Assembly: GCA_018398585.1 (NCBI GenBank)
Contig: JAGTTD010000010.1
Span: forward strand, 25,057,739-25,121,738
Length of the DNA stretch: 64,000 nucleotides
From: Simmondsia chinensis
Taxonomy: Eukaryota; Streptophyta; Magnoliopsida; Caryophyllales; Simmondsiaceae
Direction: 5' to 3'
Part shown: positions 32,834-44,450 of the stretch, piece after piece
Layout: each line of letters begins with the position of its first letter
Numbering within the stretch: the first letter of the stretch is position 1
Position numbers and translations under genes: made by a program
Notes under the pieces: generated by a model
Database searches by the model: none
What the model was told of the DNA's origin: nothing
The model's input: only the letters and a program-made list of their open reading frames with translations

Positions 32834-35050
32834 GATGACGCAATCACCTGTTATAAAGAGCAATTTGTTCATAGAGAGGTTCTCTTACCCTTAGAATGGT
32901 CTTTTAAGTACTGCCTTGATAAGCTTATGTCTCCTCGGGGTAGGTCAGGGGTCTAATGGACTCCCTTCAACGAGAAGAGTCTTGATCCCATTTGGTTTAG
33001 GAAACTAGACCTCCACTATGCTATCTTTGTGGACATTAATGCTAAGGTTTGGTAGGCAATCTTGTGCCCCTAAGATCTCTTCTTCTACCACCAAACTCGA
33101 CCTAGTGTAGAGACTTACAGGCCTGGGTTGTTTGCCAGGAAGTTTTGAATGGTCAAGGACATTCCTTTAACAAACCGAAGGACCAAGAACTTATGGTGGG
33201 CTAAGAGGAACTTTTTCCAACTCTCTCAGTATAAGGAGCCCTACGAGTCTAACTTAGAGATCAGGTCAGCCTACAGGCACCGTGTTCCTTGCAGGCATGC
33301 CCTATGCACTACACCTCATTTCTCAGCTTAGTTCGGAGCCTATTGTACTCTTTGGAGGCCAGAGGTGCCAAGAAGTATTTTACGCCTTCTGTTGTACGTC
33401 CCAGCACAGAAGGAGCCTAGCCAGTCAGAGTTAGACAAACCCCAAAGAAAGCATTACCAGGTAAACAGCCAACATTAAAGCCCTTGGGATTTTCTATAGA
33501 TGGCTTGAACAAAGGATAACCCCTATTCTTTTGTTTACATCCTCAGCTGCTCAGGGACTCGGAGTTTTACCAGAATGCCTTTGGAAGAATCTCTTCCCGA
33601 AGCTTCTACGCTAGCCCTTAAAGTCGGCGGCTTGAGGAAAAGAATAAGGGGAAGGTTTCCTCCTACACTTCCATACAAGGCCATTCGGGAATAAGAAGAA
33701 TAAGAAGAAGAAGATGAAGAGGATGGTCCAATCTCATAATTGGTGATGAAAAGAAGAGCCATACTTTCTCAACTAGAGGTATTGGCCTTTGTTGATTGGG
33801 ATTTCCTTAGTTATCCTTTCCTAAAGCTATCTTGATTTAGCCTCATGATCATAGGCAACAACAGCTCCAATCATAGTGGAACACCCAGATTCTCCACCAT
33901 AACAGCACATGCTAGAGTCTCCTCAAGAAACATAGTCTCTAGGCTTGAGTACCAATGAAGGGGGAGATATGGTCTCTCTAATCCTAGAATCCCTCATAAG
34001 TGAATTACCCAAGGAAGCTTCTACTCCCGCCCCTTTGAGGCAGGACCTCGTTCAAGCTCCATTACTTGTTCCAAGAAAGCCCTTAATTACCATTGAAGAG
34101 ATTTCTGAAGGTATCATCTTTTCTTTGGCTCATGGATCCTTGATGTCCAAACCATCATATATATAGTTCTGACATGCAACTATCATCTTTTTCCAAAAGT
34201 TTCCCCAGAGGAAGGCAATCCAATGGTTGAGGCACCAACAACAGTCCTCTTAAATCTTCTAGTCAAAGTTTCAGAGGTAAGCATTGATCCTTTCTTACTC
34301 TGGTTTGGCTCCGAAGTTAAAACTTAACCTTGACTTTTATAATGTTGTCTCCATCAGGTCACGCCACCATGGATCACTCATACTCCAACCTAAGAGATGA
34401 TTGCATCTCCTCCAGAGAAGTTAAGGGCTAGTGGAAGATTGTCCTTTCAACAACTAGACCAAGTCTCTGCAATGTTGCAGAGACTAAGGGAATTGGCTTA
34501 CGGCCCTGTCCTTTCTTTGCCTTAGAATGCCACAAGTCAAGAAGCTGTTTCTCTGGTGAAAGCTTTGAAAGAAGACCCCAAGGTGGCCCTTACTTTGCCA
34601 AAGAACTTTGAACGCTGGAGAGGGTACTTACCAAAATTACCCAAGAGGTCCAAACTCTTCTTCAGCAAAAATGACAATGTCATGCTACTACTGGGGAGGC
34701 ATTTGGCTATAACTTCTCTTTGAACAACTTTAAGTAACCCAGGAAGTCTAGAGTCAACAACCTTAAGTTGTCAAGGATTAGAGGATGAGATCCATCACTT
34801 GAAGGAGAAGTTAAGCCACCTCAAGGGGCAACTTACATCCCTCAGGCAATAGCTCTTGTGGCTCAAGAGTTGGAGAGCTTGAGCAAGCAATCACAAATGC
34901 CCAGAGAACTCAGCAAGCCCTTCAAGAAAAAGCCATCTCCATGGACCACTGGTTGAATGAGGCTACGAACTAGTTATCATTTATAAAGGAGTTCCTAGTT
35001 ACGATTAGGACTCAAGTTTTCCGATGTTGTTAAGACGTTTTAGGCAATAG
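32834..35050 (+). pseudogene. Antisense PMD plus coiled-coil ORF (aORF) of a Tat element
   Basis: In one frame from 32834: DDAITCYKEQFVHREVLLPL, LDKLMSPRGRSG, stop, TPFNEKSLDPIWFRKLDLHY and AIFVDINAKVW, stop, then MVKDIPLTNRRTKNLWWAKR and YKEPYESNLEIRSAYRHR to about 33330. This is PMD-like sequence (HREVLLPL near its N-terminus). Later parts are disordered and proline-rich. 34440-34860 holds helical segments, including GLEDEIHHLKEKLSHLKGQL, a coiled coil. It converges on the integrase remnant at 35269, as the 49-774 ORF does in the first Tat element. Many stops; dead. Confidence 0.65.
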
Positions 35051-35268
35051 AGGTGGCTTACTTGTATTATTCTATATTTGCTGTATACTTTTTTGAAATT
35101 GTTAATGAAATATGCATTTTTGTTAAACATGTCTCTCAGTTTCATAATTCCTCTTACTTCTTTAATTACTTAAGGATCATTGAGTTGATCCTCAAGACAC
35201 TAATATTGAAATTGGGCCCACAACTTAGGAAATCTAAACCTGAGAACTTCCTCCCTAGAATCCCAAAT

Positions 35269-36034
35269 TTAAGGCATATATTTCTTAAGCAACCTTTCAT
35301 TAGTGGCCCTTGGGTGAGTCTTTCCATCTAGATCTTGGAGTAAGTAGGCATTTCCTCTGAATACCTCTATGATTCCTAATGGACCCTCCCAATTTGGGGA
35401 CCATTTCTCAAAGACACGATCTTTCTGGCTAATGGGTAATACCACTTTACGGACTAAGTCCCCCAAGTCAAAAGACCTTGGTTTGAACTTTTTTGTTGTA
35501 GGCTTTAGCCATTCTCTTCTTTTGCGTTTCCAATTTTTGAAGAGCATCAAGACTAACTTGGTCTAAATTAGTCAATTCGCCCACAATAGCTCGTTCATTT
35601 TTAAGTTAAGAAAAAAAATTATCTTGATGAGCCAACCTAATAGACTAAACTGCGACTTCCATTGGAAGTACAATATCATGACCATACGTTAAATGGAAGG
35701 GGACTGTCCTAGTTACCTAACGCTTGGACATTGTATAGGCCTAAAGGGCATCAAGTAACAACTCATGCCACTTCCTTGGATTATCCTTAATTATTTTCTC
35801 AATTTGGCCTTTAGAATCTTGTTGGTTGACTAAACTTGGCCATTTGCCTTAGCATAGTAAGGGATTGAGTTCAAGGTGTCAATGTTGAAAATCTTAGTAA
35901 ACTCCTTAATCTCAGCCCCATTAAAAACTTTACCTTGGTCCGTAGTTAGAGTTTGTGGGACTCAAAACCCACATAGGATGTAGTAGTTTAATAAAATCAA
36001 TTACATCTTGCTAATTGATATTCCTATATGGTTT
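35269..36034 (-). pseudogene. Tat integrase remnant
   Basis: The minus-strand C-terminal domain reads KPRSFDLGDLVRKVVLP, then KWSPNWEGPLGIIEVFRGNA and YLLQDLDGK. Upstream the core survives in pieces: TTDQGKVFNGAEIKEFTKIF with the second Asp, and YYAKANGQV followed by a stop where the catalytic Glu is expected. A copia LTR (C2) cuts it at 36035. It lies convergent to the PMD/coiled-coil ORF, confirming the antisense arrangement. Confidence 0.8.
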
Positions 36035-36670
36035 TGTTGGTAAATGTATTTCAAATTTTTTTCCACGACTTGACTAGAGCAGGCACAATGGAAAAGCTAA
36101 TTTTTAATTTTTAATTTTAAATCTAAAGTCCTGACCTAGTTAAACAATTTAATTAGATCTAGATCTTATTATAATAGATTTATAATATGACAAACAAAAT
36201 AAGTATAAACATAGTACTTAGAATTAGAGTAATAAAGAAAAATAAATTAAATATCAAATACTTAATTTACACATACCTGAAGCACGAATCCGAACACCTA
36301 CCTGAAGATCTGAAATTAAAAAAAATATATATATTTCAAGACACCTCAAGATCTTATTCGCCATGACTTCTTTTTGCACCGGAGCGTGAGCTCCCGGAAT
36401 ATTGAACTTATAAAAAATTTTAAAACAAAATTTTCGTTCAATCTTTTCAAAAAACAATTTTTAAAAACGATTATGCTAAATATAATTTAAAAACCTTCTA
36501 AAATAATATTGGAATTTTCGTTGTGGGAAAAAATCGGGTTCCACAACCCTTTGAACATGTCTCCAGATAAATCGTTTTTCATTAAAAACAAAAAAAAAAA
36601 AAAAAATCCCAGGACGCAACTAAGCTTTCCGTATATCCGCGTAGAATCTGTGCCACTGCATTTCTCTTCC

Positions 36671-36701
<31 letters not shown>

Positions 36702-37932
36702 CCCCTTTAATACATATGGGCCCCGCACGTGGGGCCACTTTAATTTCTCCTGTGCAAGGTATTTTACGTACACAATTTTATTTTTTTTTAATTTCCAACA
36801 CGATTATTTTATCGTATTATATATTGATTTCATGAATATTTGTTTAGTTTAAAAATTTATTTATCTCATAAATAAATAATTTATCTCATGGCATAATTTT
36901 GGATATTTTCAAACGGTACTTAAATTGAGGCTGGCGAAGGGACCTCAGGGGCAATCTTACTCTAGCTCAAAATGGCTAAAATCCGACTATCATCTTATGA
37001 TAACGATTGCTTACTATTTAGTAAAACTTAATTCCACTAAATAAGTTTTACAGCACTCTAAAATTAAATATATTCACTTAATAATTTCCTAATTAACTTT
37101 TATTACGACACTTAACTTCTCATGTAGATATCCATAAGCAAAAATAACTTTGACTACTATCATTACTTTTCTTACATATCTCGCCGTAGTTCCCAACCCG
37201 CCCTTCTTTAACAATTCAATAATACATAAATAATTTTCGTATTAATTTCAAATGTCAAACATATGGAATACTTCGGACAAAGATTCTACTATATGTTCCT
37301 ATATTTGTGAATCAACTATGGAGACATCTTGTTAGAGATTATAAATTCCATGTAAAACAATTGTTTCCGCCACACTTCATGCCGGCTACCTAACGTACAC
37401 AAGATTCAAGTCAACGTACTTTGACTATACTTTTGGCACATCAAAGCAACGAATAATCCTTGCACGAGTTCAAACTATTTCCTGGATTTAAAGTTATTGT
37501 CTTATAGAACTAAGTATTTCTGATAGTTGTTATAGAAACAACTATTTTGGATGGTCTTGCTCAGCGTTCCAATCTTATTGACTACACCAATATGATACTC
37601 TTTGATTCCAATTCATATAACCAAGATAAGTCATCAAAAGTAGCATAAGCCTTTTTAGACAAGCTATCAAAACTTATCACCGATTATGTACATACCTTGA
37701 CAACATATTATTAGTTTAATCTAAGTCTATCTATGGATCAATCTCATTGACCACTTACACCAAACCTGACATGTCATCTTGGACTATGTCCATCTCGTGG
37801 TACGTTTTAGAAAACAATCAAATGCATGTTTGACTCGTAAAACATAACCAGACACTAAATAAATAAAGCAATTTCATTTACATAATATTTAAAATTCACT
37901 AATTGGATTTTCCAAGGCACCAATTCGATCAA
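36035..37932 (-). repeat. Copia family C LTR, copy C2
   Basis: Starts TGTTGGTAAATGTATTTC on the plus strand and ends GGCACCAATTCGATCAA, a decayed CCAACA end. Homologous in the same orientation to C4 (52551-54749). It has an A run near 36586-36605, a T run of about 30 at 36670-36700, and a CACGTG box at 36726-36731 inside a GGCCCC/GGGGCC palindrome. It interrupts the Tat integrase on its left and touches the oppositely oriented C3 on its right. Confidence 0.82.
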
Positions 37933-37934
37933 TC

Positions 37935-39953
37935 TGTTAGAAATGGTGTCCTGGAAATCCAAGCTTTACCCTCTAAATGTTATTTTGTTATAGAATAAAA
38001 TTAAAGTCCCAGTTGTTTCCTTAATAAATTTGTGTAAGTAAGCATATATACTGCACGTGATTTTCTTTTGGGTAAGATCTATGAGATGAGTGTAGTCCTC
38101 ATACTACAATTTACACGTTTATTCTAAGTGGTTTATGAGATTAACCCACAGGTAAACTTGGAACAAATGGTATAGATTAACACACAGATAGAGTTGGAAC
38201 AAATGGTATGGATTGTTGTTTTAAGAACTAGTAGTCATAGACAAGTTTGGACCACCTATATGATAAGACTATTACGCGAGACTTTAGATGACTTGTCTTG
38301 GTTATGTGGATGATGATCCAAAAGTGTTATGTTGGTGTGTTTAATAAGATTGACATGCTAAGTTGGACCATATGGATTGCTTGCTTCTAGATTCCTATCT
38401 GAGATGAGTGATTCATATTGTACTGTTTGACCGATAACTGTAAATCCCTAGAGTATTATGGACTTGTGCATGGAATGTCAGTTACTTTGGTGTACCATAA
38501 GTAAGGTCTAAACAAATGACTGAATTCCCAAGTGCACTGGGTAGCGGTGTGAAGTGTGACAATGATCAGGTAATCAATATAGAAACAACAGTCTCTTATG
38601 AGATACAGCTGAGTTGATTCGCAAATATTTGAATAGTTCAGAATCTTTGGCCAAAGTATTCCAGGTGTTTGATATTTGAAATTTATACCATAAATATGTT
38701 CAAGTATAAATAAATTATTCAGTGAAGGGCGAGTCGGTAACTAATGGAGAAGATTTGTGAAGGATAATGGTAGTAATTATATTTATTCTTTGTCATGGAC
38801 ATCTAGTAGAGGAGTTATTGTCATCAATACAGTCTATTTGAGAAATATCGAATAAATAGTATAAGTCTAGAGTGCAGTAGGATTTATTTAGTGGAATTTT
38901 GTCCCATTAAAATTGTAATTAAATTTTATCATGAGATGGTAATTAATTTAACCCATTTGGAGCTAGATTTAAATTGTCTCTCAGGTCCCCACACATGCCT
39001 CTATATTTATTACCATCGAAAAAATATTAAAGAATTCATAAAATAAGTAAATTTAATTTGCCAAACATTATTCATGAGATGAATAAAAGTTAAAAAATAT
39101 AAAATAAAATAATTTAAAAAATTTAGATTTATAAGATGAAATTTTTACACGTGGGAAACCAAGCAAAAAAAAAAAAAAAAAAAGCAAAATCGTGCACAAG
39201 TCTTGCGATCCATGTGTGAGGAGATGGACCAACCAGTCGGCAGCAGCAATGCGTATGCACGCGCGCGGGCCAATTGTGTGCCTTGCCACGTGGCGCACGG
39301 ATGACTATAATATAATGCACTTTTTCTCCCTAGTACAAAACACGCCGTTTTAGCTCTTTTTTAATGATTCGTTGCGTTTTTCTTTGAGTTCGCGAATCCC
39401 TCATCAAAATTTTAGTAGTTTTTTGCTGTGATATACTACTATAATTAGAGTACCTATTTCAAAGGTTTGGCATCAGTTCATAATTAAGGGTTTTAGAAAG
39501 CGTTGACTTTCGGAGACCTAATTTGAGAGAAAAATTTCCATTGAAAATTTTCTTTCCTTAGTTTAATAATTTTCGGAGCCCACTCTCCGTGTAGTTTCGA
39601 GGTCATTGCACAGAAGGCAGCTGGGCCTCGATTTTTTGGCTTTCTGAGGAGTTATTATTATTCTTCCAGTATTCTTTACTATTGGAGCAAATCCAAGTAT
39701 TCTTCTTTCCTTCTTTTTTAAGTTTTTACTTTTCTATTTATTTATAGTTTTTTTATTATGCATGTTATAAGTTTATATTATTGTCATGAATGTATTAGAG
39801 TAGAGGCCTGCAGATTTAAATTAGAAATTTAAATCTATAGATTTAAAATTGTGAATTTTAAAAACAATCCTGGGTTTAAAAGTAAGAATTTTAAACCCTT
39901 CCGTTGCATTAACTAAATTAAACAAGGAAAAATTTTTAAAATTCGTCCCAACA
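37935..39953 (+). repeat. Copia family C LTR, copy C3, inverted
   Basis: Starts TGTTAGAAATGG and ends ATTCGTCCCAACA, the reverse of C2 and C4. CACGTG at 39287-39292 is followed by TATAATATA. It lies between C2 and the PPT of the minus-strand copia interior, where a normal 3' LTR should be in the C2/C4 orientation. C2 and C3 form a near-contiguous inverted repeat with arms of about 1.9-2.0 kb. Confidence 0.82.
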
Positions 39954-39954
39954 C

Positions 39955-39970
39955 AATCTCCCACTTTTCC
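39955..39970 (-). other. Polypurine tract of copia family C
   Basis: The minus strand reads GGAAAAGTGGGAGATT next to the LTR edge. The identical tract at 54750-54765 abuts C4. Confidence 0.85.
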
Positions 39971-41689
39971 AAAACCCAATTGCCTTTGCATTGCATAACT
40001 ATCCCCTAGGGATCGATCAACTTTGTGGCTATAATCTTTAACCAATACTAATATGTCACTGTCTCATTCTTTTGCTCACATGCTTTCATCTTCTAGGAAT
40101 CTACTGAGTCAACTAGTCTATATAACAACTTCATAGCTATCAAGCACCTGACTTCCGTAGTGAAATGAGCAATATAAGATTACTTTACTCTCCTGCATTT
40201 AATGACTCCCACAGCCAGGGAAAATAGGAATTTTGAAGTCTAACGTCTAAATTCCCTTCTAAAACAAATGACCCATGATAAATCTAACATCCTTTCTTTT
40301 GAATCTTGCCAAAGCTTGACCCTAATGACATAGTTGGTTCATGTAAGGTATTTTGCATTTAACTGTCTATGCAATTAAACCTTGACAGCTCATAACAACT
40401 CTACACTATTCTTAATGAGTAGAATGTCATATATATACCATACTTAGAAAGTCTCTACCTTCTTGTCATATCACACATACACTGATGGTTCACTAACAAT
40501 TAATTCAAATCCCTAGGACTTGATTAATCATCATCGAATCTACTATTCAATGAGCAAGATGCCTATTTAAGTCTACAGATAGACTTCCTCAGTTTGCATA
40601 TTGTATGCTCCTGACTCTTGGTAGCAAATATGACTACATAACTTCTTCAAGATGGCCACTCAGAAAATGCCGTCTTGATTTCCATCTTCCATATCTCATC
40701 ATTTAAAATACAATGTATGAGAGTATCTTTGTGAACTTAAGCATATCATCTGGATAGAGGGTCTCATGAAACATGATTCCTTCCTTTAGTGTGTAACCCA
40801 CTGCCATCAATCTGGCCTAGAAGGTCGCTACCTTCTCATCCACTCGACTTTTTATACTTGTAGATCCATTCAAATCTAATCTAATGGACTTAATGCCTTT
40901 CGATGGTTCTACAAGTTTCCAGCCCTAGTTAAAATACAATTACTTTAACTTAAGTTTTATTGCCTTGACCAATCGGTTTGCATCTTTATACTTAAGAGTT
41001 TCAATGTAGTCTAAAAGAGCAGATTCACCATAATGCTCAACCCTTAAGACTGAAGACATGAATCTGCCAGGTGGCTCTGATAATCCTCCCACTACACCAA
41101 AACTCTCATATACTTAGTGTGACAATAACCTGGTTGAAAATATATCTAATATATCATATACACTATAAGTTGTATCATACTGTTGAGACATAGTACTTCG
41201 TACTGTCAATCTGGCCAACACAAGCTATCTGTTTTACATTTAGAACACTTTCTAAAACCTCTTACATAAAAACTTTTTGATATGTAGATGCGACTCGTCA
41301 TATGAATCTTACCATTTTCAAAGTGACTTGATGTAATTACCAAACCAATTCCGACTTAAGTCTTTAATTATTTGAACCTTTCAAAGAATTCAAGACTTCA
41401 GCCTTTGTGTATATATCCATACATCAACTAATTGAGTAGTCATTCCTAAATTTTTTTTGAAAATACTCATCGCTTCTGCTCACTTGAACTTGTAGTAGTC
41501 CATAAATATTTTATGAACAAGTCCTAGTAGCTTAGTGGTTCTATGGCCTTTACCGTTAAAGGCACTTTCAATCACCATTAATTTGAACATGATTCACATA
41601 CCAGTTATCATCATAGTACTTAATGATCGCATAAGACATAACAAACCGATTTTTGTATCATACTAGATTAAGATGACCTAAGAACAAGT
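39971..41689 (-). pseudogene. Copia pol remnant: pre-integrase motif and reverse transcriptase
   Basis: From the right: YLFLGHLNLV at about 41660, a decayed pre-integrase motif; then KLVEPSKGIKSIRLDLN near 40880; then VATF.ARLMAVGYTLKEGI near 40800 and HTICKLRKSICRLK near 40570. The last three are the RVT_2 fingers and palm landmarks. Stops in every frame. The region below 40480 is non-coding in my reading. Confidence 0.72.
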
Positions 41690-41700
41690 ACCACTTAAGA
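41690..41700. repeat. Target duplication ACCACTTAAGA, left copy
   Basis: The same 11 bases recur at 43562-43572 on the other side of the LINE-like insertion. Confidence 0.85.
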
Positions 41701-43561
41701 TTTTTTTTTGGATAAGGTCAATGTTATATATCAAAAAAATCGCACCAATGTTCGTCCATACATGAGTACGAGGGGCATACTCCAAGCTGGCCGAAGCCTA
41801 CAAGCAATCCCAAAGAAAGCAACAAGCGAAAGCAATAAAGAGTTAAAACAAAGAAACATCAAAGGAAATTCCTAAGTACAAACTCTACGCAAAGGAAAAA
41901 CAAAGTGAATGAACGCCAACTGGAATCAGGATTTCATCTGGACTTCTTGTTCTTCGCTGCAGGCTGCGTATGCTTCCTAAGCTTCAAACAACTAGTCTGA
42001 GGCGAAACCGCTGAATTCACATCGTGCAAAACAGAAGTCCCAATGTCCATAGAAACAGTCACCCGAACTAAAGGGGATATGGATGGTACTTGTAGTCCAT
42101 CATTATAGACCGAGCTTCCCTCAACATATCCAACACCCACCCAAACCATCAAAACTTCTCCAGACAAGCCGAATCTGCGAGGCCCAAGTGAGGAACGATC
42201 CCCCTAGCGCAAGAACGACCAGGGGGAAAGTAGGGAGACCCGTGAGGCTTGATGGATTCAGGCCCAACACGGGCCCAGCGCAAAACCAGGAGGCCGGTAT
42301 TAGATCGGCCCCAAAGGAAAGAGACCGGGCTTGTGGGCCCGGCCCAATAATACTTTTTTTTTATAATAATTTGAAACCCCCATTTACTTGAGAGTTAAGA
42401 GGGTAAAGGCCTGTGACGATCCATTTCAAGGCCCAGCGAACTCAGCCCAGTTGTAGTCCATCAATACCCATAACCCAAACATCAAGGTGGGCCATAAGTG
42501 ACAAGCCCATGGAAAGTAGAGTACTTGCAACCGAACCTGGGCCCGAAAGTCCACTCCCATCAGGCCTGGACGCCCCACAATGTGGTCCCATCAACAAGCC
42601 CAATACAACACAAACCCTAGCACTCTAACAAACCCTAGCCGCCACTAATCGTCACCCTAACGAGCCCCCGCCCGGCCTGGCTTCCGGTAGCAACCAGCCA
42701 CCAAGGAAGAGGGAGGAGAGAGGACACGACAGCAAGCCATCAATGAGCAAGAAAACTAGGAGACACCGACCATCCTCATCAACGAACAACATCATGCCTA
42801 GAGAAGTCGACTGGAGAAACTCAAAATCAGCCCACAACCGTAGGGAGGTGGAACCAAACCAAACCAAATAAGGAGAGACACATAAATTAAGGGTAAAAAC
42901 CAAAAAATATGCACTTTCCAAATCTGGTATCATTTGAGGGAGAAATTAGGGTTTTGGCTGCACACAACCACCGCGTGCCGCCACCACCTTCACCGGCCCA
43001 AACAAAAGACCAAAGGGGAACCTAATTTACTGGAAAACACCACAGCACGGAGAACGATAGAACTTACACGCGAAAGCTCCGAAATCTGGGTGGAGAGAGA
43101 AGTCGGGCAAGCGAAGGCCCAGGAGAGAGAAAATGGCCACTGCATCGCCAAGGCACCATCGGTGGAGGTCGGACAGCTACCAAAAGGTTGAGCAAGGAGA
43201 GGCGAGCCACCTAGGACCAGTCGCCGGTAGTGGGCTTTGCCGGAGCGTCGCCCAGATTGTCCTACGCCTTAACCATCGAGACCCTAACCTTAGCACCCTC
43301 TCCTACTTTTTCCACCCTCTACAGCCAGCACAACCACCCACGGCCACCACCAACAGGAAGTGGAGGAGCCGGAAAACACGAGGAGCCAAACCCCACCCCC
43401 ATACGCCACCGCACGTGCTCACACGTGCCTGCCCTAGTCCCAGGAAAAAAGTCATCCACGAGCCACCCGTGTCCCCTCCGAATCGCCAGAGCCCTTGGCG
43501 GCTTGCTGCAAATGAACTTAAAAGGGTGCACTAAAAAAGAAGAGAAAGGGAGAAAGGGGTC
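41701..43561 (-). mobile_element. LINE-like (non-LTR) retrotransposon insertion, 1.86 kb
   Basis: A T run at 41701-41709 is a poly(A) tail on the minus strand, preceded there by TTGACCTTATCC. The insertion is bounded by an 11-bp target duplication. These are the marks of target-primed insertion. The far end (about 43100-43500) is GC-rich, unlike the surroundings. I cannot read endonuclease or RT domains; a 77-codon minus-strand frame ending at 41934 (GLQVPSISPLVRVTVSMDIG) is unassigned. It may be a deleted LINE or a processed transcript mobilised by one. Confidence 0.65.
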
Positions 43562-43572
43562 ACCACTTAAGA

Positions 43573-44450
43573 ACTATATAGTTTAAAGGAAATTCTTCTT
43601 CCATATCGTCATGTAGAAAAATAACTGAAAGACTATTTCAAAAATAGTGAATATAAATCAAATTTCTAAAGTACATCAAGATAGTTACTCAAATACAAAA
43701 GTACATTCCTTGACTTAAACTACTATCTCATGGTGCCCATAGTGAAAGCCCATTCACTAGAATATTAGTAAACTATCTATTAGTCACAACTAGAGGCGAC
43801 AGGATATCAAATATCCTGCCATATTGGTTTTTCGACTTGGCAACAATAGTATCTAAATACCTTAGCAATTCCTTTTAAAGTCCAATGCTTTTATAAAAGA
43901 GACAAAACTATTTTAACTAATATTTTATTTCACCCTCTTGAGATTTCTAATTCCTAAGATAGATGTTTAACTAAGTGGACTCTTCCCTTAATTCTTATAA
44001 CACCTTTTCTCTCAAACTGGACATTAATTAGTTTAGATAGCGAGCATTCTCCATTAATCATTATATCCAGCCTAAACTGATTGAAAGATCTTGATAGGCA
44101 AGCCAAGATCGTATCCGAGTAAGATTGGCCATCAATATTTGCATGAAGAATTCTAGTTCAATTAAATGAGCCATCATCACATGATGCGCTCATGAACTGA
44201 ACTTTCCTAACAAAATCTTGCGTCTATCATCCTTTCCATTAGTGGTTCTCATGCTACTAGTTCTCTAATTAGACACTTCTTTCAAATATCTGATAATCTC
44301 TACTATAGTTCAATTTTCAAGTAACTAATGCCATAAAACGTTTAACATCTAATGTCCGAATCTTGCAACTAACTAACTCTATAGTCTAGTCTAATGCTCT
44401 AAACGTTCATTTCAACTTAGTAGATCTACCAATAGCAACCTCGAGAACTC
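43573..44450 (-). pseudogene. Copia gag remnant
   Basis: The minus strand near 44110-43990 gives LACLSRSFNQFRLDIMING and CSLSKLINVQFERKG, the decayed helical region of copia gag (UBN2 type). Adjacent sequence matches 56500-57137 and 62331-62800 in the second copy. Stops throughout. Confidence 0.55.

Noticed and set aside
42934..43586. Overlapping ORFs of 85-133 codons in three frames
   Set aside because: They sit in the GC-rich part of the LINE-like insertion where stops are rare; none reads as a known LINE ORF and they overlap one another on both strands.
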